A DNA stretch of 64,000 bases from Symsagittifera roscoffensis (Eukaryota > Xenacoelomorpha > Acoela > Convolutidae). The DNA is taken from the NCBI RefSeq assembly GCF_963678635.1, contig NC_087064.1:51044684-51108683 (forward strand), written 5' to 3'. Below are positions 1-11,234 of this stretch, piece after piece (within the stretch, counting starts at the first letter, position 1; every line of letters begins with the position of its first letter). The translations under genes were made by a program, and so were the position numbers. A model generated the notes under the pieces. The model did not search any database. It was given only the letters and a program-made list of their open reading frames with translations, and was not told where the DNA came from.

Positions 1-819
1 ACGATATTTGATACCCTGCTGAATTGTTTCGGCTCTGGAGTACAAGGGCATCAGGCTATGGTGAAGTTCGAGAAGAGGCGTCAAAGAGATGACGAATCCA
101 TAGACAAATGTTTGGACAACCTTGAACTACTTAGGAGGAGAAGCAACCACGATGAGAGATTTTCCGTGCGGAACTTAGCGATTGCCTCGAAGTTCATGGA
201 TGGAGTGAAGAGTGAAGAGTTAAAAACAATGCTAGCCACACACTTCACCCTGTCGCTTGACCAGGTACCCACGCTCGAAGATTTGCGTATGAAGTAGAGT
301 GAGTACTTGCTCATAAAACTGAGGGCGCAAAACCGTTACAGCAATTATGGCAACTACAGCGGAACAAACACTGGCGCGAACTCCAGTTGACACAAACCTC
401 GCGACGACATGGATAAGAGGAGGTCCTGTGCGAATTGTGGCTCGATAGACCACCATGTTTCTGCATGTTCTGCTTACAAACAGAACATGAAGGCGATACG
501 CCACTATCTCGACGACGTTGATGCGACCGACGAGGACCACGAAGAGTACGTTAGAGGGCTCATTATGAAGTATGGACCGAGGTGCTTCTTACGTAATTTG
601 GAGGGACACTTCAAGTCGGACTGCACTCAATTTTGGGATGCAGTGGCGGATGCCAAACATCCCCGCCATGAAGAGGCGCTTTCGGGCGTCAAAGCCAGTC
701 GAGCACGTCTGATGAACGAGGCTGAGTCTCGAAGAAAAGAGACAACACCGAGCACTTTTACGACTAAGAAGGTGAAGACCATGCCTGACGAGGTGGTAGC
801 CTCGAGCTTGGAGGCATAG
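1..819 (+). pseudogene. Gag (capsid end and nucleocapsid) of the Ty3-like element, 5' truncated by window
   Basis: Frame 1 is open from base 1, so the true start is upstream. It reads to 819 with in-frame stops near 295 and 387. Bases 58-297 encode a charged helical segment typical of the end of a Gag capsid. At about 427-470 there is a CX2CX4HX4C zinc knuckle (CANCGSIDHHVSAC). A second knuckle near 580-620 has lost its first CXXC pair, leaving GHFKSDC. Zinc knuckles of this type bind the element's RNA during packaging. Gag, the linker and protease share one frame, so the ancestor probably made a Gag-Pol fusion without a frameshift. Confidence 0.75.
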
Positions 820-837
820 TCGGCCGGCCCGCTCAAG

Positions 838-1800
838 GTGGATTATGGTTTGGCAGCAAGGAGAGCGTTGCAGAATGTCCAACAGGAGCTAGCCACAAAA
901 GAAGTTGAGCAATGGGTAAGGTCGGAACTGGAGAGCACATATCTTCGGGAAAAATTTGACATTTTGAGTAAGACAACGAAAGAGGACACACAGGAAACCA
1001 GAAAGCGGGGACTAAAGCTAAATGTCATATCGGGTAGAAATTTTGGCATGACGAAAGAAGGGACGAAGATAATGTCCATTATCTCAGTCGCAGGACACCA
1101 GGTGGTCAAGAACTTGAGTGAACCGTCCGAGATTACGCTGGTCCACCTGGACATTTACGCAGACTACCTGAGGGAGAAGGATCCCAAGCTGGACTCCAGG
1201 GCAGTGCGAGCGCTGCTCACGACAGGAGGTCCGAGGCTGATAAGACTGGATGGACAACACATCGGGGTCCATGGCCCATATCCGATTCTGATGAATGTGG
1301 ACGGCATCAAAATCTACACAAAAGCTCACATAACTGATGCGAGTGATCAGGTAGGCCAGATATACATTGGCCAAGAAGAGCTGAATGTGCGACGAATCGG
1401 AAACGTTGCCCTGCTTGAACAGGATGCGGTCCACATAGGTTGCGAAGCCGATCTGGCAGCGCATGTGCTAGATGTGTAGGGCAGACAACTTTCAGTGAAG
1501 GGACTGTTAGACACGAGTGCAGTGGTCAGTGTCATGCCGGTCAAAACCTGGACTGACATGGGCTTTGACAGGTCGGATCTGATACCGACAAACATCAGAA
1601 TGGCAGCTGCCAATCTGGGAGCAATCTATGTGACAGGACGGACCCCTATCATATCACTGCAGCTTGGGGGGAAGACATCTTTGGATGAGCTTCCTGGTGG
1701 TGGAAAATTTGGACGAATCCGATCAATTCGTCCTGGGAAGGGACTTCGTACGCAACTTTGATGTCACGATCGACCTCAATGACGGGTTGATCAGGATCAA
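838..1800 (+). pseudogene. Gag-Pol linker and retropepsin-like protease
   Basis: This stretch continues the gag frame after one stop (817-819) and is broken again by a stop at 1477-1479. A linker of about 200 residues leads into the aspartic protease at about 1495. The catalytic D-T/S-G motif reads DTSA instead of DTGA (about 1510-1521), which would probably abolish activity. The flap side and the conserved LGRDF motif lie in another frame (about 1735-1750), so a one-base indel sits near 1670. Retropepsins of this type cut Gag-Pol into its working proteins. It is clearly a pseudogene. Confidence 0.75.
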
Positions 1801-3260
1801 AGATCCGGAGAAAATATGAAAAGAAACCTCTTAATAAGATCTTAATTAACCAGGCTAAGGTGTCGATTTTTCTGGATCCAAAAGTGAGATTGAAACCAAA
1901 CCAAGCCGTGGTAGCGACGTTTAGGATGAGGAATCTAAATGAACTCAGTAATGAAAGACAGATGTGACTGGTACCAAATCCAAACAAAAAGAGCTCGGCT
2001 ATTTTAGGAAGAAGTTTCTCACTCACTCAGAGCGGACTGTGTGTGAGTGTGTTCTTGAACACAGAAGCAACAACAGTGACAATACAGAGGGGAAAAAAAC
2101 TTGGCTACGCATTGCCTCTGAACACAGACTTTCAGAGTGTGGAGATCTTGAAGAAGTTTGATGTAACTAAATGTCCCTTGCATGCGAACCAAGAATGTAT
2201 ACTGAAGAGAGTAAATGAATTGAAATCTTCTAGGAAATTGTTTTCAATGAAGTCGGAAACAAATGATCGTTTGTCTAGTTGTTCGAATTTTCCCGAGAGA
2301 TCGACAGAAACAGAGTTAGCAGCGAATAAACCGGTCCTATCTGAGATAGAACATTTGAAGGGTAAAATATCAGACAAGGAACTAGATTCGCTCAGGGCGG
2401 TGCTAAGCCGGAATGCAGACGTTTTTTCGAAACATAAGGCCGACATAGGTTGCTGTAATTTTGTAGAACACGAAATTGAGATAGAAGAGGGCTCGGTACA
2501 TCATAGGGAAGGGGCGAGGAGAATGACCCCTCATAAGTTGGAAGCGTGCAGGAAGGAGATCGAGATGTTAATGGAGTAAGACATGATCGAGACGTCGAAG
2601 TCCCCGTGGGCTTGTGTCGTGGTCATGGCTAAAAAGAAAGGGGGCAACTCAAGTTTTGTTGTGATTTCCGTTATCTGAACGTAGTGACTATAAAGGACGC
2701 ATACCCGATTCCCCGCATCGATGAGAGCCTATCCATGCTGGGGAAGCGAAGTTCTTCACGACGTTAGATTTGGGCTCGGCGTTCTGGCAAGTGCCACTCC
2801 GAAAGCAAGATTCTGAAAAGACGGGCTTCGCGTGCGAGCTGGGATTGTTCCACGTTTGGATTGTGCAACGCGATGGCCACATTCCAGCGACTGATGGCGA
2901 CGAGTGTGACAAAGAAATACGGGAATCTCATCATATATTAGGTCGATGATGTCGTGACCACAACGCCAACCCAAGAGGATCACATAGAGAGGTTGGATGA
3001 GGTGTTTACTTGCATGAAGCAGGCGGGACTGAAGTGTAAACCCTCGACGTGTGAAATCCTCAGAGACTCCATAAAGTATCTAGGCCACCTGGTGGATAAG
3101 CATGGAGTGAGACCAGATCCCGAAGCGGTCGAAGCGGTTTTGACCTGGAAGGCACCCAGGACACATACACAACTGATTAGCTTTTTGGGGTTTGCTAACT
3201 ATTATCGGAAGTTCGTCAAGGGATACGCCGACAAGATATACCCCATGCAACAGTTGATGA
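1801..3260 (+). pseudogene. Reverse transcriptase domain, inactivated
   Basis: Frame 3 is open over 2043-2579 (178 residues) and ends in the N-terminal part of the RT palm. The RT continues through several frameshifts: the SKSPWAC...MAKKKGG block at 2598-2645, the TLDLGSAFWQVPL palm strand at about 2764-2800, then frame 2 from 2954. The polymerase motif YVDD has become stop-V-D-D, because the tyrosine codon is TAG at 2939-2941. The following thumb region (LGFANYYRKFVKGYA, about 3184-3228) is well preserved. The order and motifs are those of Ty3/Gypsy RT. It cannot make an active enzyme. Confidence 0.85.
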
Positions 3261-3790
3261 GAAATAAAGGCAAAAAACTCACTTGGACTGATGAGGCACA
3301 AGTTTCATTTGAAAACATTAAACGTGAACTTTGCGAGGCACCGGTCCTTGGCATGCCAACAGAGAAGGGGATGTTCGTGTTAGACACGGATGTCTCGGTA
3401 GTTGTGATATCAGGCATTCTTGACCAGGAGCAATAGTGGAACGAGAGAACGGTTCTCCGTCCGATAGCCTACGGAAGTAAGACCCTGAGCGATACTGAGA
3501 TGAATTACGGCGCACCAAAAGCGGAGATGTTCGCGGTGATCACTTTCGTGGAAAAATACAGGGCCTACTTGGGTAGTGCTCCCTTCAAGTTGCGTGTGGA
3601 TAATCGTGCCCTAGCCTGGCTGAAAACCTTTTCGATGGACCAAAGTTATATTGGCCGTTGCATCGTGCGCCTGGATGGATACCACATGATCATACAGCAC
3701 CATACCCGTGATAAGCATCAGAATGCTGATAGCCTCAGTAAGAAGACAGAATTTTATGAGCGCTTAGAAGAGAAGCAGGCCAATCAGGCA
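3261..3790 (+). pseudogene. RNase H domain of the Ty3-like pol
   Basis: Frame 2 continues from the RT thumb into a tethered RNase H. The first catalytic aspartate lies in a VLDTDVS segment near 3380. A TAG stop at 3434-3436 breaks the domain, after which the frame reopens. The later motifs PIAYGSKTLS, APKAEMFAV and KLRVDNRALAWL (about 3460-3630) and the distal H-Q-N-A-D-S-L-S motif (about 3717-3740) are all present. The domain would degrade the RNA strand of the RNA-DNA hybrid. Apart from the stop it is among the better-preserved pol segments. Confidence 0.8.
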
Positions 3791-5111
3791 GAGATCAAAG
3801 ACGGATTTTCATTTCTAGATAAGGAAACCTACGATAAACTACCACTCACTAGGTGGCTGGACAAGTCAGGGCACCCCATACCAGGACACCCTGAACTTCC
3901 GGTGGAGATGGCCGCTGAAATAAAGGTATTGGCCAGGGGTGATATTGTCCCATTAGATCTGCTAGTCCGATCCAATATGGTGCAGCAGGAGCTTACCAGG
4001 CTGGGTATCAACAGCATAGTTCTGTTAAATAGGACGGTGAACGTGGCGCCGGACGTCATGGGGAAGCTCCGTGACTTGCTAGATAGGGAGGTCGATAGGC
4101 ATGATCGTGAATGGATGGAAACCATGCAGCGATTGACCTTCATTGAAAAAACATAGAAGAGGCCAGTGATTATTCGCGGTCGCGATGTGGAACGGGATTG
4201 CCGGTCGATAGTGAACCAGCTAGTGACCTCAATGCCGAAGGATGTCTTGTTGAGGACTTCTTTCATAGAACGTGGGAAATAGACCCCGGTCCAAGTCACT
4301 GGAGAAGTGAGGGTCAAGTTGAAATCCGGCTTCACGAGAAAAGTACTTTTCACGGATGCAAAAGAAGAGTACGAGCCGAGCTCAGATTGTTCTTCCGGGG
4401 ACGAGACAATGTCCAGGGAAGTCAGGCACCTTCGGGGCCGTGCAGGACAACTTGTACGGGGAGAGGTTGATGAGACAACCAAGGGATAGAATGTTGTCCG
4501 GGGAGTCGGATTCAAAGCGACCAAGGGACAGAGTTGTGTCCGGGGAGTCGAGAAACATCACAGACAGATTGCAACATGATGGTGTCGAATCATTCGGCTC
4601 AAGTGATGACTCGAGGCCTCAGTCTTGGGACAACACATCTGAGACTACTTCCAATTCTGATGTATCGGAGATTGCGATTCATTTCTTGTTGAAGGACTGG
4701 AAACAGCGCGGGCTGGACAGAGAAATGCATCAGGATCCGGACAGAGACAGGTATACCTCCGATGAGGAGGGCACTGTGGTGGATAATGCCGCCGATGAGC
4801 TCAAGCTGATAGCAGTTTCCAAACGCCCAACCAGATTACTGCCACATGGTACGGTCGTCCGTACCAATCTGGAGCCATCTGTGCAGGAAGCAACGCCTTT
4901 GATGAAGATATGGTGCGTCAAGTTGATGCACGATGCTCATGCTCCGGAGATAATGAGCGGGCAATTAAACGTGATAAAGACGTATCTGAAAGCCAGATAC
5001 CGGCTGTCGGACCTCCTACGGGCTCAACGAAATGACAGAATGACGAGCAATCTGAAAAGATGGATCCAGAATGGAGCACTTGACAAAGGAGATTTGGAAG
5101 AAGACAGCTAA
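3791..5111 (+). pseudogene. Linker between RNase H and integrase, acidic and Ser-rich
   Basis: Frame 2 runs on to a stop at 4154-4156 and frame 3 is open over 4356-5111 (251 residues). The segment is rich in Ser, Asp, Glu and Arg. It contains a short repeated phrase (QPRDR-LSGES / RPRDRVVSGES, about 4470-4550). No enzyme domain is recognisable. In Ty3 elements the RNase H to integrase spacer is variable, and here it is unusually long (over 1.2 kb). It is probably a flexible tether. The role is unknown. Confidence 0.55.
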
Positions 5112-5117
5112 AAGATC

Positions 5118-6280
5118 TTGAAGCAGTTCTACCTGAGAAGAAAAGATTTGTTGTACCTGAACAGAGACGGAATGGTAGCCTGTAAACGTAAAAAGGAGGA
5201 CAAGGTCCTTTACAAGTACAATTCGACAGTGTTACCACAGTTATACCAGACCGAATTGCTCTTGCGTTCACATGACCAGATGGGCCATCAAGGCGTCGAC
5301 AAAGTGTACAACGGGATACAGAAACGATTCGAATGGCCTGGTTTGAAGATGGCTTGTGAAAAGTGGATCTCTGCATGCTTGTAGTGTCAACAGGCGAAAG
5401 ACCCCAGGAAACTAAGATTCCCCCTGCAGTCAATAGAATCATCGGGATTCAATGAAGTAGTGAAGATTGATCACCAGAAGATATGCATGGCAGCCACGGG
5501 CTACAACCAGGTGCTGGTAATGATTGATCATTTTACGAAATATGCAGAGGCAGCACCCTGCATGACAGCATCAGTGGAAGAATTATGCGACCACTTGATA
5601 AATGTGTGGATAGCGAGGCACGGCTGCCCCATCACATTCCAATCGGACAATGGCAAAGCTTTCGTGGGTGATCTCACGAAGGAGTTAATGAAATGGTCGC
5701 AGGTAGCACAGGCCCACTCGCCCACTTATCACCCGCAAACGAATGGCCTACGCGGGAGGCAAAATCGCACGCTGGTATCCATGTTGAGTGTCTATTGCTC
5801 ACGCTACATGGATGACTGGGACAGACACTTGCCGCAAGTGATGGGTGCTTACAACAGTACAGAGCATTCCACCACGGGATTAAGTCCGCATATGATGCTA
5901 ACGGGTCACAAAAAAGCGCTTTTGTTGACGTTTTTCTGCCCTGAATATGAAGGAAAGAGAACAGCACCGCAAACATACGTGCGTGATGTCGTTAGAAGAC
6001 AGCAGGACCTCAATGATTATGCAAGAGGAACACGCAACAGGCGCAAATTAGACAAAAAAGGACTGCCGATGCAAAAACCTGCTCAGTTGGAGATTACGTC
6101 TGGGTATTCCAGGAAGTAGTTCCACCAAAAGGAACTAAAAAATTATTTTAAAAATGGCGTGGCCCATTTCAAATAACAGAAGTGCACCAAGGAGGTCGGT
6201 TTTATCGACTGAGCACAGAAAGAGCAGCTCATTACGAAAACATCAAACCGCACAATGCCTCATCAGAGGACTGGTGCATC
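5118..6280 (+). pseudogene. Integrase (zinc-binding and DDE core), catalytic glutamate lost
   Basis: Frame 3 shows the HHCC zinc-binding domain at about 5265-5395: RSHDQMGHQGVDK supplies the histidines, and the CXXC pair is interrupted by a stop at 5382-5384. The catalytic core follows from 5460. Aspartates are visible in KIDHQKIC and FQSDNGKAF. The expected glutamate of the NGLxERQNR motif is glycine (codon 5754-5756, GGG), so the DDE triad is incomplete. A stop at 6117-6119 and a frame change lead into the C-terminal sequence that continues at 6182 in frame 2 (GRFYRLSTERAAHYENIKPHN). Integrase inserts the DNA copy into the genome; this copy could not. Confidence 0.85.
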
Positions 6281-6874
6281 CCAGCGGACATGCAAGAGGG
6301 AGACTATTTGATAGTGGATCCTGCTTGTGAGGTGAATGAAAAAGGTACTCGCGACAAAAACGATGGAAATGAGGTGGTGGATGATTGCGATCTACCACTG
6401 GACCTGGAGTTGACCGAAACTCTACCTTATGCCAAAGAGGACTGGGACTGCCCAGAACAAACTGAAATTGACAAAGGAATACAACCTGACTTTCCTCTCA
6501 CCATGGAGACACGCCAGAACAGGAAAGGAAGGAGCAAGAAGAAGTATCGACTTTTTATGGAACAGATGCCTGGTGTGGGAGGGATGAGAGCGCTGCCCCC
6601 TGTTGCATCACAGATACCAGGGAAATATTTGTCTTTCCTGGTTACTAAGGCCACTGATAGGCAACACGTAGATCCAGAGAGCTTGGTATTGGCCTTGACT
6701 CGACTTAGGGATTTTCTGGTTGAGAGAGGAGTGACCTCTCTCTCGTTACTAGTCTATGATCACAATAGGGGAAAGCTACATCCGAGAGAGTTGTACGCCC
6801 TTGTAGACGTGATATTTTCAGAAACTGACATAGAGGTTTACTTACAAAAAAAGTACTATCTGAGCATATGCTAG
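6182..6874 (+). pseudogene. Pol C-terminal tail with a partial macro-domain-like fold
   Basis: Frame 2 is open for 230 residues. Residues 1-35 finish the integrase and are followed by an acidic linker. The last 100 residues or so (about 6562-6870) read GKYLSFLVTK, then a helix, then VTSLSLLVYDHNRGKLHP and a final helix and strand ending TDIEVYL. The spacing of strands and helices resembles the second half of macro (ADP-ribose-binding) domains, where a strand holding a PxxGxG loop precedes the last helix. Here the loop residues do not match that signature. The assignment rests on pattern recognition only. It could instead be a lineage-specific tail of unknown fold. Confidence 0.45.
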
Positions 6875-7315
6875 GAGTTGCATTTGGCGATAAGTGGTTT
6901 AAGTTCTCTTTATAGGAATTAGGATTAAGCTTAGGTTAACTACTAGGGATTATGTTTTTATGTAATAAAGTAGATATATCATGTTTATGTGTTATGTTAT
7001 TGTTAGGGTATGTTTTATGTGATGTTTGTGTCCTGGAAGACCTGGAACACTCCAGGTAGTGAAAGTGACAGCGCTCATTTGTGTTACCTCGATAAGGTTG
7101 AAGGTGGACGATCCACCTTGGTGCTAAGTTTTAAATCAACAACCAAGAAAAATTTCAATGGATTGTTTTTAAAAGATTGTTTTACGCTGGAAAGGGACGG
7201 CATCAAATGATGGTTTTAAGTCGTGACTTGCTTTTTAGATCTTGATTGATCAGATTTTGTTTATTGAATCGAACAAACCAGAAGGAAATCGACGAAGAAA
7301 ATCAAAACGATAGAA
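6875..7315 (+). other. AT-rich spacer between pol and the downstream block
   Basis: These 440 bases have no convincing long reading frame. An AATAAA lies near 6963, where poly(A) addition for the pol transcript could occur. The bases just before the next start codon are A-rich (about 7290-7315). The spacer could hold an internal promoter, a splice acceptor or a translation start signal for the second block. None of these is demonstrated. Confidence 0.4.
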
Positions 7316-7969
7316 ATGGGTGACAAGAATGAATTAATGGAATTCCTCTCATCGAGTCTAGGAGCGACTCTAGACGAGATCTATCAGCGGCTGATTCATT
7401 TTGACTTTACACGAGAAGACCCGGGACGGGCGATGTTTGTGGTCGCGCTCCTCAACGCGTTGGGACGAGAGGGTCGAGGGAATCGCCCCACGGAGGTGGT
7501 GTTGATGCTGGCCTTCGGTGAGTCCGGGACCGCCGAGAGAGGTCGAAATCGGTTGATGAGATGGCGCCGAGGAGAAATGTCCGGACACGACTTGGCTCGT
7601 GAGCCGGGACTAGGCGAGCAGAGCAAACACCGCCTAAGTGAGATGCCCCTACCTGTCCAGCCTGCACAGCCGCTCATCGGAGCTAAAAGACAACGTGATG
7701 GGCCGGGCCCGTCACATTCAGTAGACTCTCCAACAGCTGCTCCTCCTCTGAAGAGAGTGAAAGTGAGCGAGATAGAGATACAGACCTCGGAGACGATCGA
7801 GAAGTTGGAGAAGAAAAAAAGGGATCAGGACGAGCTGTGTGCCAAACTGCAGGAATACAGAGCAATAGCTCGAGAAAGAGACGAATGGAAGAAGAAGTTT
7901 GAAGATCTGCAAATAGCCCACAAGGAAGAGGAGATAAAACATCTGAAGGAACTCTATATGCGAGGGTGA
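7316..7969 (+). CDS. N-terminal part of the downstream block: basic and coiled-coil protein, 217 aa
   Basis: An ATG at 7316 in the context GAAATGGG opens 217 intact codons. Residues 1-95 look globular, residues 96-155 are Pro/Ser-rich and disordered, and residues 160-215 are a highly charged Glu/Lys heptad region that should form a coiled coil. The stop (7967-7969) overlaps the start of the next open frame, which continues in the -1 direction with similar composition. Either an old one-base deletion split a longer protein, or a -1 frameshift joined the two. I do not recognise the fold. By position it could be a second Gag-like or accessory protein. Confidence 0.55.
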   Translation: MGDKNELMEFLSSSLGATLDEIYQRLIHFDFTREDPGRAMFVVALLNALGREGRGNRPTEVVLMLAFGESGTAERGRNRLMRWRRGEMSGHDLAREPGLGEQSKHRLSEMPLPVQPAQPLIGAKRQRDGPGPSHSVDSPTAAPPLKRVKVSEIEIQTSETIEKLEKKKRDQDELCAKLQEYRAIARERDEWKKKFEDLQIAHKEEEIKHLKELYMRG

Positions 7970-10596
7970 GCCAAGTGTCACCGGACGTCCTGGCAACGAT
8001 GAACTCCTCGGAGGCATCCAGGGACACACGTCCCAGGACGAGGGCACAGGAGCAGTGCGCACCGAGAGAGCCCGGGGCTCCTCAGCAGACATCACAGTCT
8101 GCTCCGAACCCGAGAAATATAATACCAGACCCCTCAGACACCTATCTCGCTCCTCAGTTCCAGGAGTCCTTCAATCAGGTGGCCAGAGCAGCTATGAACG
8201 CGATCAATAGGACCACTAGCCGGACGCTGGGTAGGGTCGTCCCTTCCCAACGCCTTGATCCTTCTTCAAGCAGCTCGGAGAGAAGACCCCAGACTGTAGT
8301 ATCAACAGGGACTGCGCATGGCGGGACGATTCAGAGATCTCGCGTGGTTCATATTGGAAAGAACCTAGCGGTGCGCAACCAGTTCGTGCAAGTGGCTGCG
8401 GAGCATCCTCGTGCGTGTTTGAATAGCATGGGCTGGAACCCCGCCATAAGCAACCAGGAAATTCCCTCAGGGAGTCGCCATTTGGTTATAGGGGACAGTT
8501 TAGTGAGGGATCTGAACGAGATCCTTGTCAACGGGCAGACTACTGTCCTAGCTTTCGGAGGCGCTTCCGTGGCTCAAGTCATCAAAATGATGGAGTTCCA
8601 GGGAGAAGATCACCTAGACACGCTGGTGTTTTTGCTAGGGACCAATGACGTTTCGAGAGCCCCTGTAACCCCAGAGGGCAAGTGGGAACCCCTACTGGTC
8701 TGCCTTCTGAATGAGCTGAAGGAGAAGTATAGACCCAGACTCGTGGTTTTAATCACGATACCACAGAACCCGGATTTTATGAATGGCAATGCGACCCGGT
8801 GGAACGAGATGATTCGCAGTCTGGTAAGGAGCAACCCCAGCGAGCTGCGACTCATGGATCTGGAAAACATGCTGCGCATGGTTGATCACCTCGCACTCAC
8901 CAGGGATGGCATACACTTCAATACCCAGCAGGGGAGGCACTGGATAAACGACGTGTTCCAGACGCAGTTGAGGGAAATGGAGCAAGAATTGAGGACAACC
9001 AGCTCACTGGCTTGGACCAGTGCGACTGGAGGAGGTAGAGTGAGGGGCAACGTGCCAGAATCACTCGCCAATCGCCTCGGGCCCCTGGCAATGGAAGCGG
9101 GTGCAGCTGCTCCCGTTGCTCCAAGCTCAGATGTGAGAGAGAGGTTGGTGACTGCCCCTCCTCCCAGAACTCAACCATTGGAGAGCCGACTTGGGAGATC
9201 GGTTGATCAGAACCAGACTAGCTCTCAGACCGTGTCTAGGAGGAATGACCCGCCCGCTACAGCAAACCCTGCTTCGACAACAGGACAATTGATGAGCACC
9301 GTGCCGGCGGAGGGAGTTGAACCAGGCAACGTACTGCTTTGGAACCGTCCAGATCCCAGCGGTTGGGGACATTATAAGGCGGACATGTCAGCGAGATTGA
9401 ACATGAACAAATTGACGTGTCGGGAGGATGCGAAGAAGATGATCGGCGGAGAGGGTCCCACAGTGTCGCGATTATATCGAATACCGGGCGTGGATTGGCT
9501 GTTAGCGGAACAGGAACAGTTTAGCTCCGCGACTACGCTCAGGTACGTGGACCTTAATGGATTTCCTCAGGACAATACCTTTGGACCCTTGAATACCCGA
9601 TCTCCTACGGACGTCCGTCGGAGAGCCAGAGAACTGACACCACCTGCTCGGAAGGGCAAGTTTCTGGCAGAGAATAAGCCTAACAACAGGCATCACGAGA
9701 AGTACAGGTAGTTCGCTAAACCACCTGGTCAGGCGCCTGGTGAATATTTGAGAGACTATCCCCGATCAACCTCGGTGGAAGGAGACGACAAGAGATATGC
9801 GGGGCTGAAGGCACCAGTCGGTGACAGCCCGTTTTCCGCCTATGAACCCTTGGATATGAAGGCTGTCAAATATCTGATAGTGGCCAGTTCGGGTTACCTC
9901 TACACGCCCCGTTCTCTTTTTTGGCCCGATGTGATTTTCTTGACGGCGCCTAAGTTGGACTGGGGACAGTCAGCAGGCATGATGATAAGTGTGCGAAGGG
10001 TAGTCAGCATGGAGCCGCAGGTGATAGTAGTTGCAGGCTCGAATGATCACCTGCAGAGCAGAGGGTTGTTGTCCCGTCTGACGGATGGGTCGATCCCGAG
10101 CAATGAGGTCATAGGAGAGGCGATAATGACATTGCTCTCATCCATGGCTGATGTAGAAACATCAGTACAGCGACGCTTCACTCAGAATGTGTTGAAGGTC
10201 GTCTTTGTGTTATCACTGGGGTACGCCACATTGCCAGAACCCATTCAGTTTGTGTACAAGATGGTCACAACAATAGCAGAGGGACGATTCAGCGTGATAA
10301 TACCCGAGCCAAACAGAACGGTGGACCCCAACAACTACTACCCATCCCGATCCGAGCTTTCTGCCATTTGGGCTGACATTTCGAGAGCCATACAAGGATT
10401 CAAGGATTGTAGCACAACTCGGTTGGTGCTGGATGAAGTCCTGGGGTTGGAGATGACCAACTTCGCCAGATTGCTGAAATTGAGACCAGGGGTAGATGAC
10501 GATCACTTGTTGGTACAACAGGTGGCCGATGATCTCTGGTTCAGACAATGGATCACGCGGAGAATGAGCAGGGGAGGACAGTTAGGAAAAATATGA
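7966..10596 (+). pseudogene. Downstream-block protein with SGNH/GDSL hydrolase domain and a second SGNH-like domain
   Basis: One frame runs from 7966 to 10596 with a single TAG at 9709-9711. The first 160 residues are low-complexity. A complete SGNH fold signature follows: block I IGDSLVRD (Ser codon 8497, residue 178), block II FGGAS, block III LGTND (Asn codon 8644, residue 227) and block V DGIH (Asp 8905, His 8914; residues 314 and 317). All catalytic positions are intact. After a Pro/Ser/Thr-rich linker and the TAG, a second domain has a clear block III (VVAGSND, about 10027-10047) but VASSG where the GDS serine should be. SGNH enzymes cleave esters, and an esterase domain is known in ORF1 of CR1-type LINEs. 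Its substrate here is unknown. Confidence 0.75.
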
Positions 10597-11234
10597 CATC
10601 GGCAGAAGAGGAATTCATGGCATTGGCTTTGCGTACGAAGCCACGCACCAACTCATGGTTGTACTTGTCACCGAGATTGTGTACCTTGGGAGAAGACGCG
10701 TTCGAGCATGCACCGGCGGGAATCAAGGAGATACACGCTAACCTAAAGAACTTGTTTAACGAGAGGGAGTTAGCCGGGGGCATGATGTTGCAATTGATGC
10801 AGGACGTGAACACGATGTTATTGGACAAATTCCAAGCCGATATTTTGGCCACGAGGGTACAATACGAGCAATCAGACGCTATCTTGGGTGGAATGGGAGT
10901 GGGATGGACGCCATCCTTCTTGTCAACGTGCTACCCGAAGGCCTCCCGTTACCTGATAGCGAGCTTTGTCAAGGATATCCGGAAACTGTCGATCGGCCTG
11001 CTATTAGCCTTGTATGTGAAATTTGGTCACGAGAATTTCGTGAAGGGACCTGCGAATTTCTTCACCCAAGCTTTGGCAGACCTGAGATTGGACGGACTCC
11101 TCACCCTGATCGCTATGACGTATGGTCGGTTGGGCGATCTGCTCGTGCTAATGTGCTACCCAGAACAACTTCAGGGAACGAGTCGTGAATTCAGCGCGCA
11201 GTTGGAAAGGACTGGAGATGAAGTTCGAAGATGA
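10590..11234 (+). pseudogene. Continuation of downstream-block protein, frame 3 segment
   Basis: The previous frame closes at 10596 just after a run of five A residues (about 10587-10591). The same protein appears to continue in frame 3 (KNMTSAEEEFMALALRTK) to a stop at 11232-11234, so a single indel explains the break. The segment of about 215 residues is mostly helical. It includes a moderately hydrophobic stretch (LSIGLLLALYVKFG, about 11000-11040) that is too short and interrupted to call a membrane anchor. I do not recognise a domain. Confidence 0.5.

Noticed and set aside
8461-9000. SGNH domain as a host esterase gene
   Set aside because: It lies in a long decayed + strand block contiguous with Ty3 pol, without introns and with element-like composition, so a host gene is unlikely.
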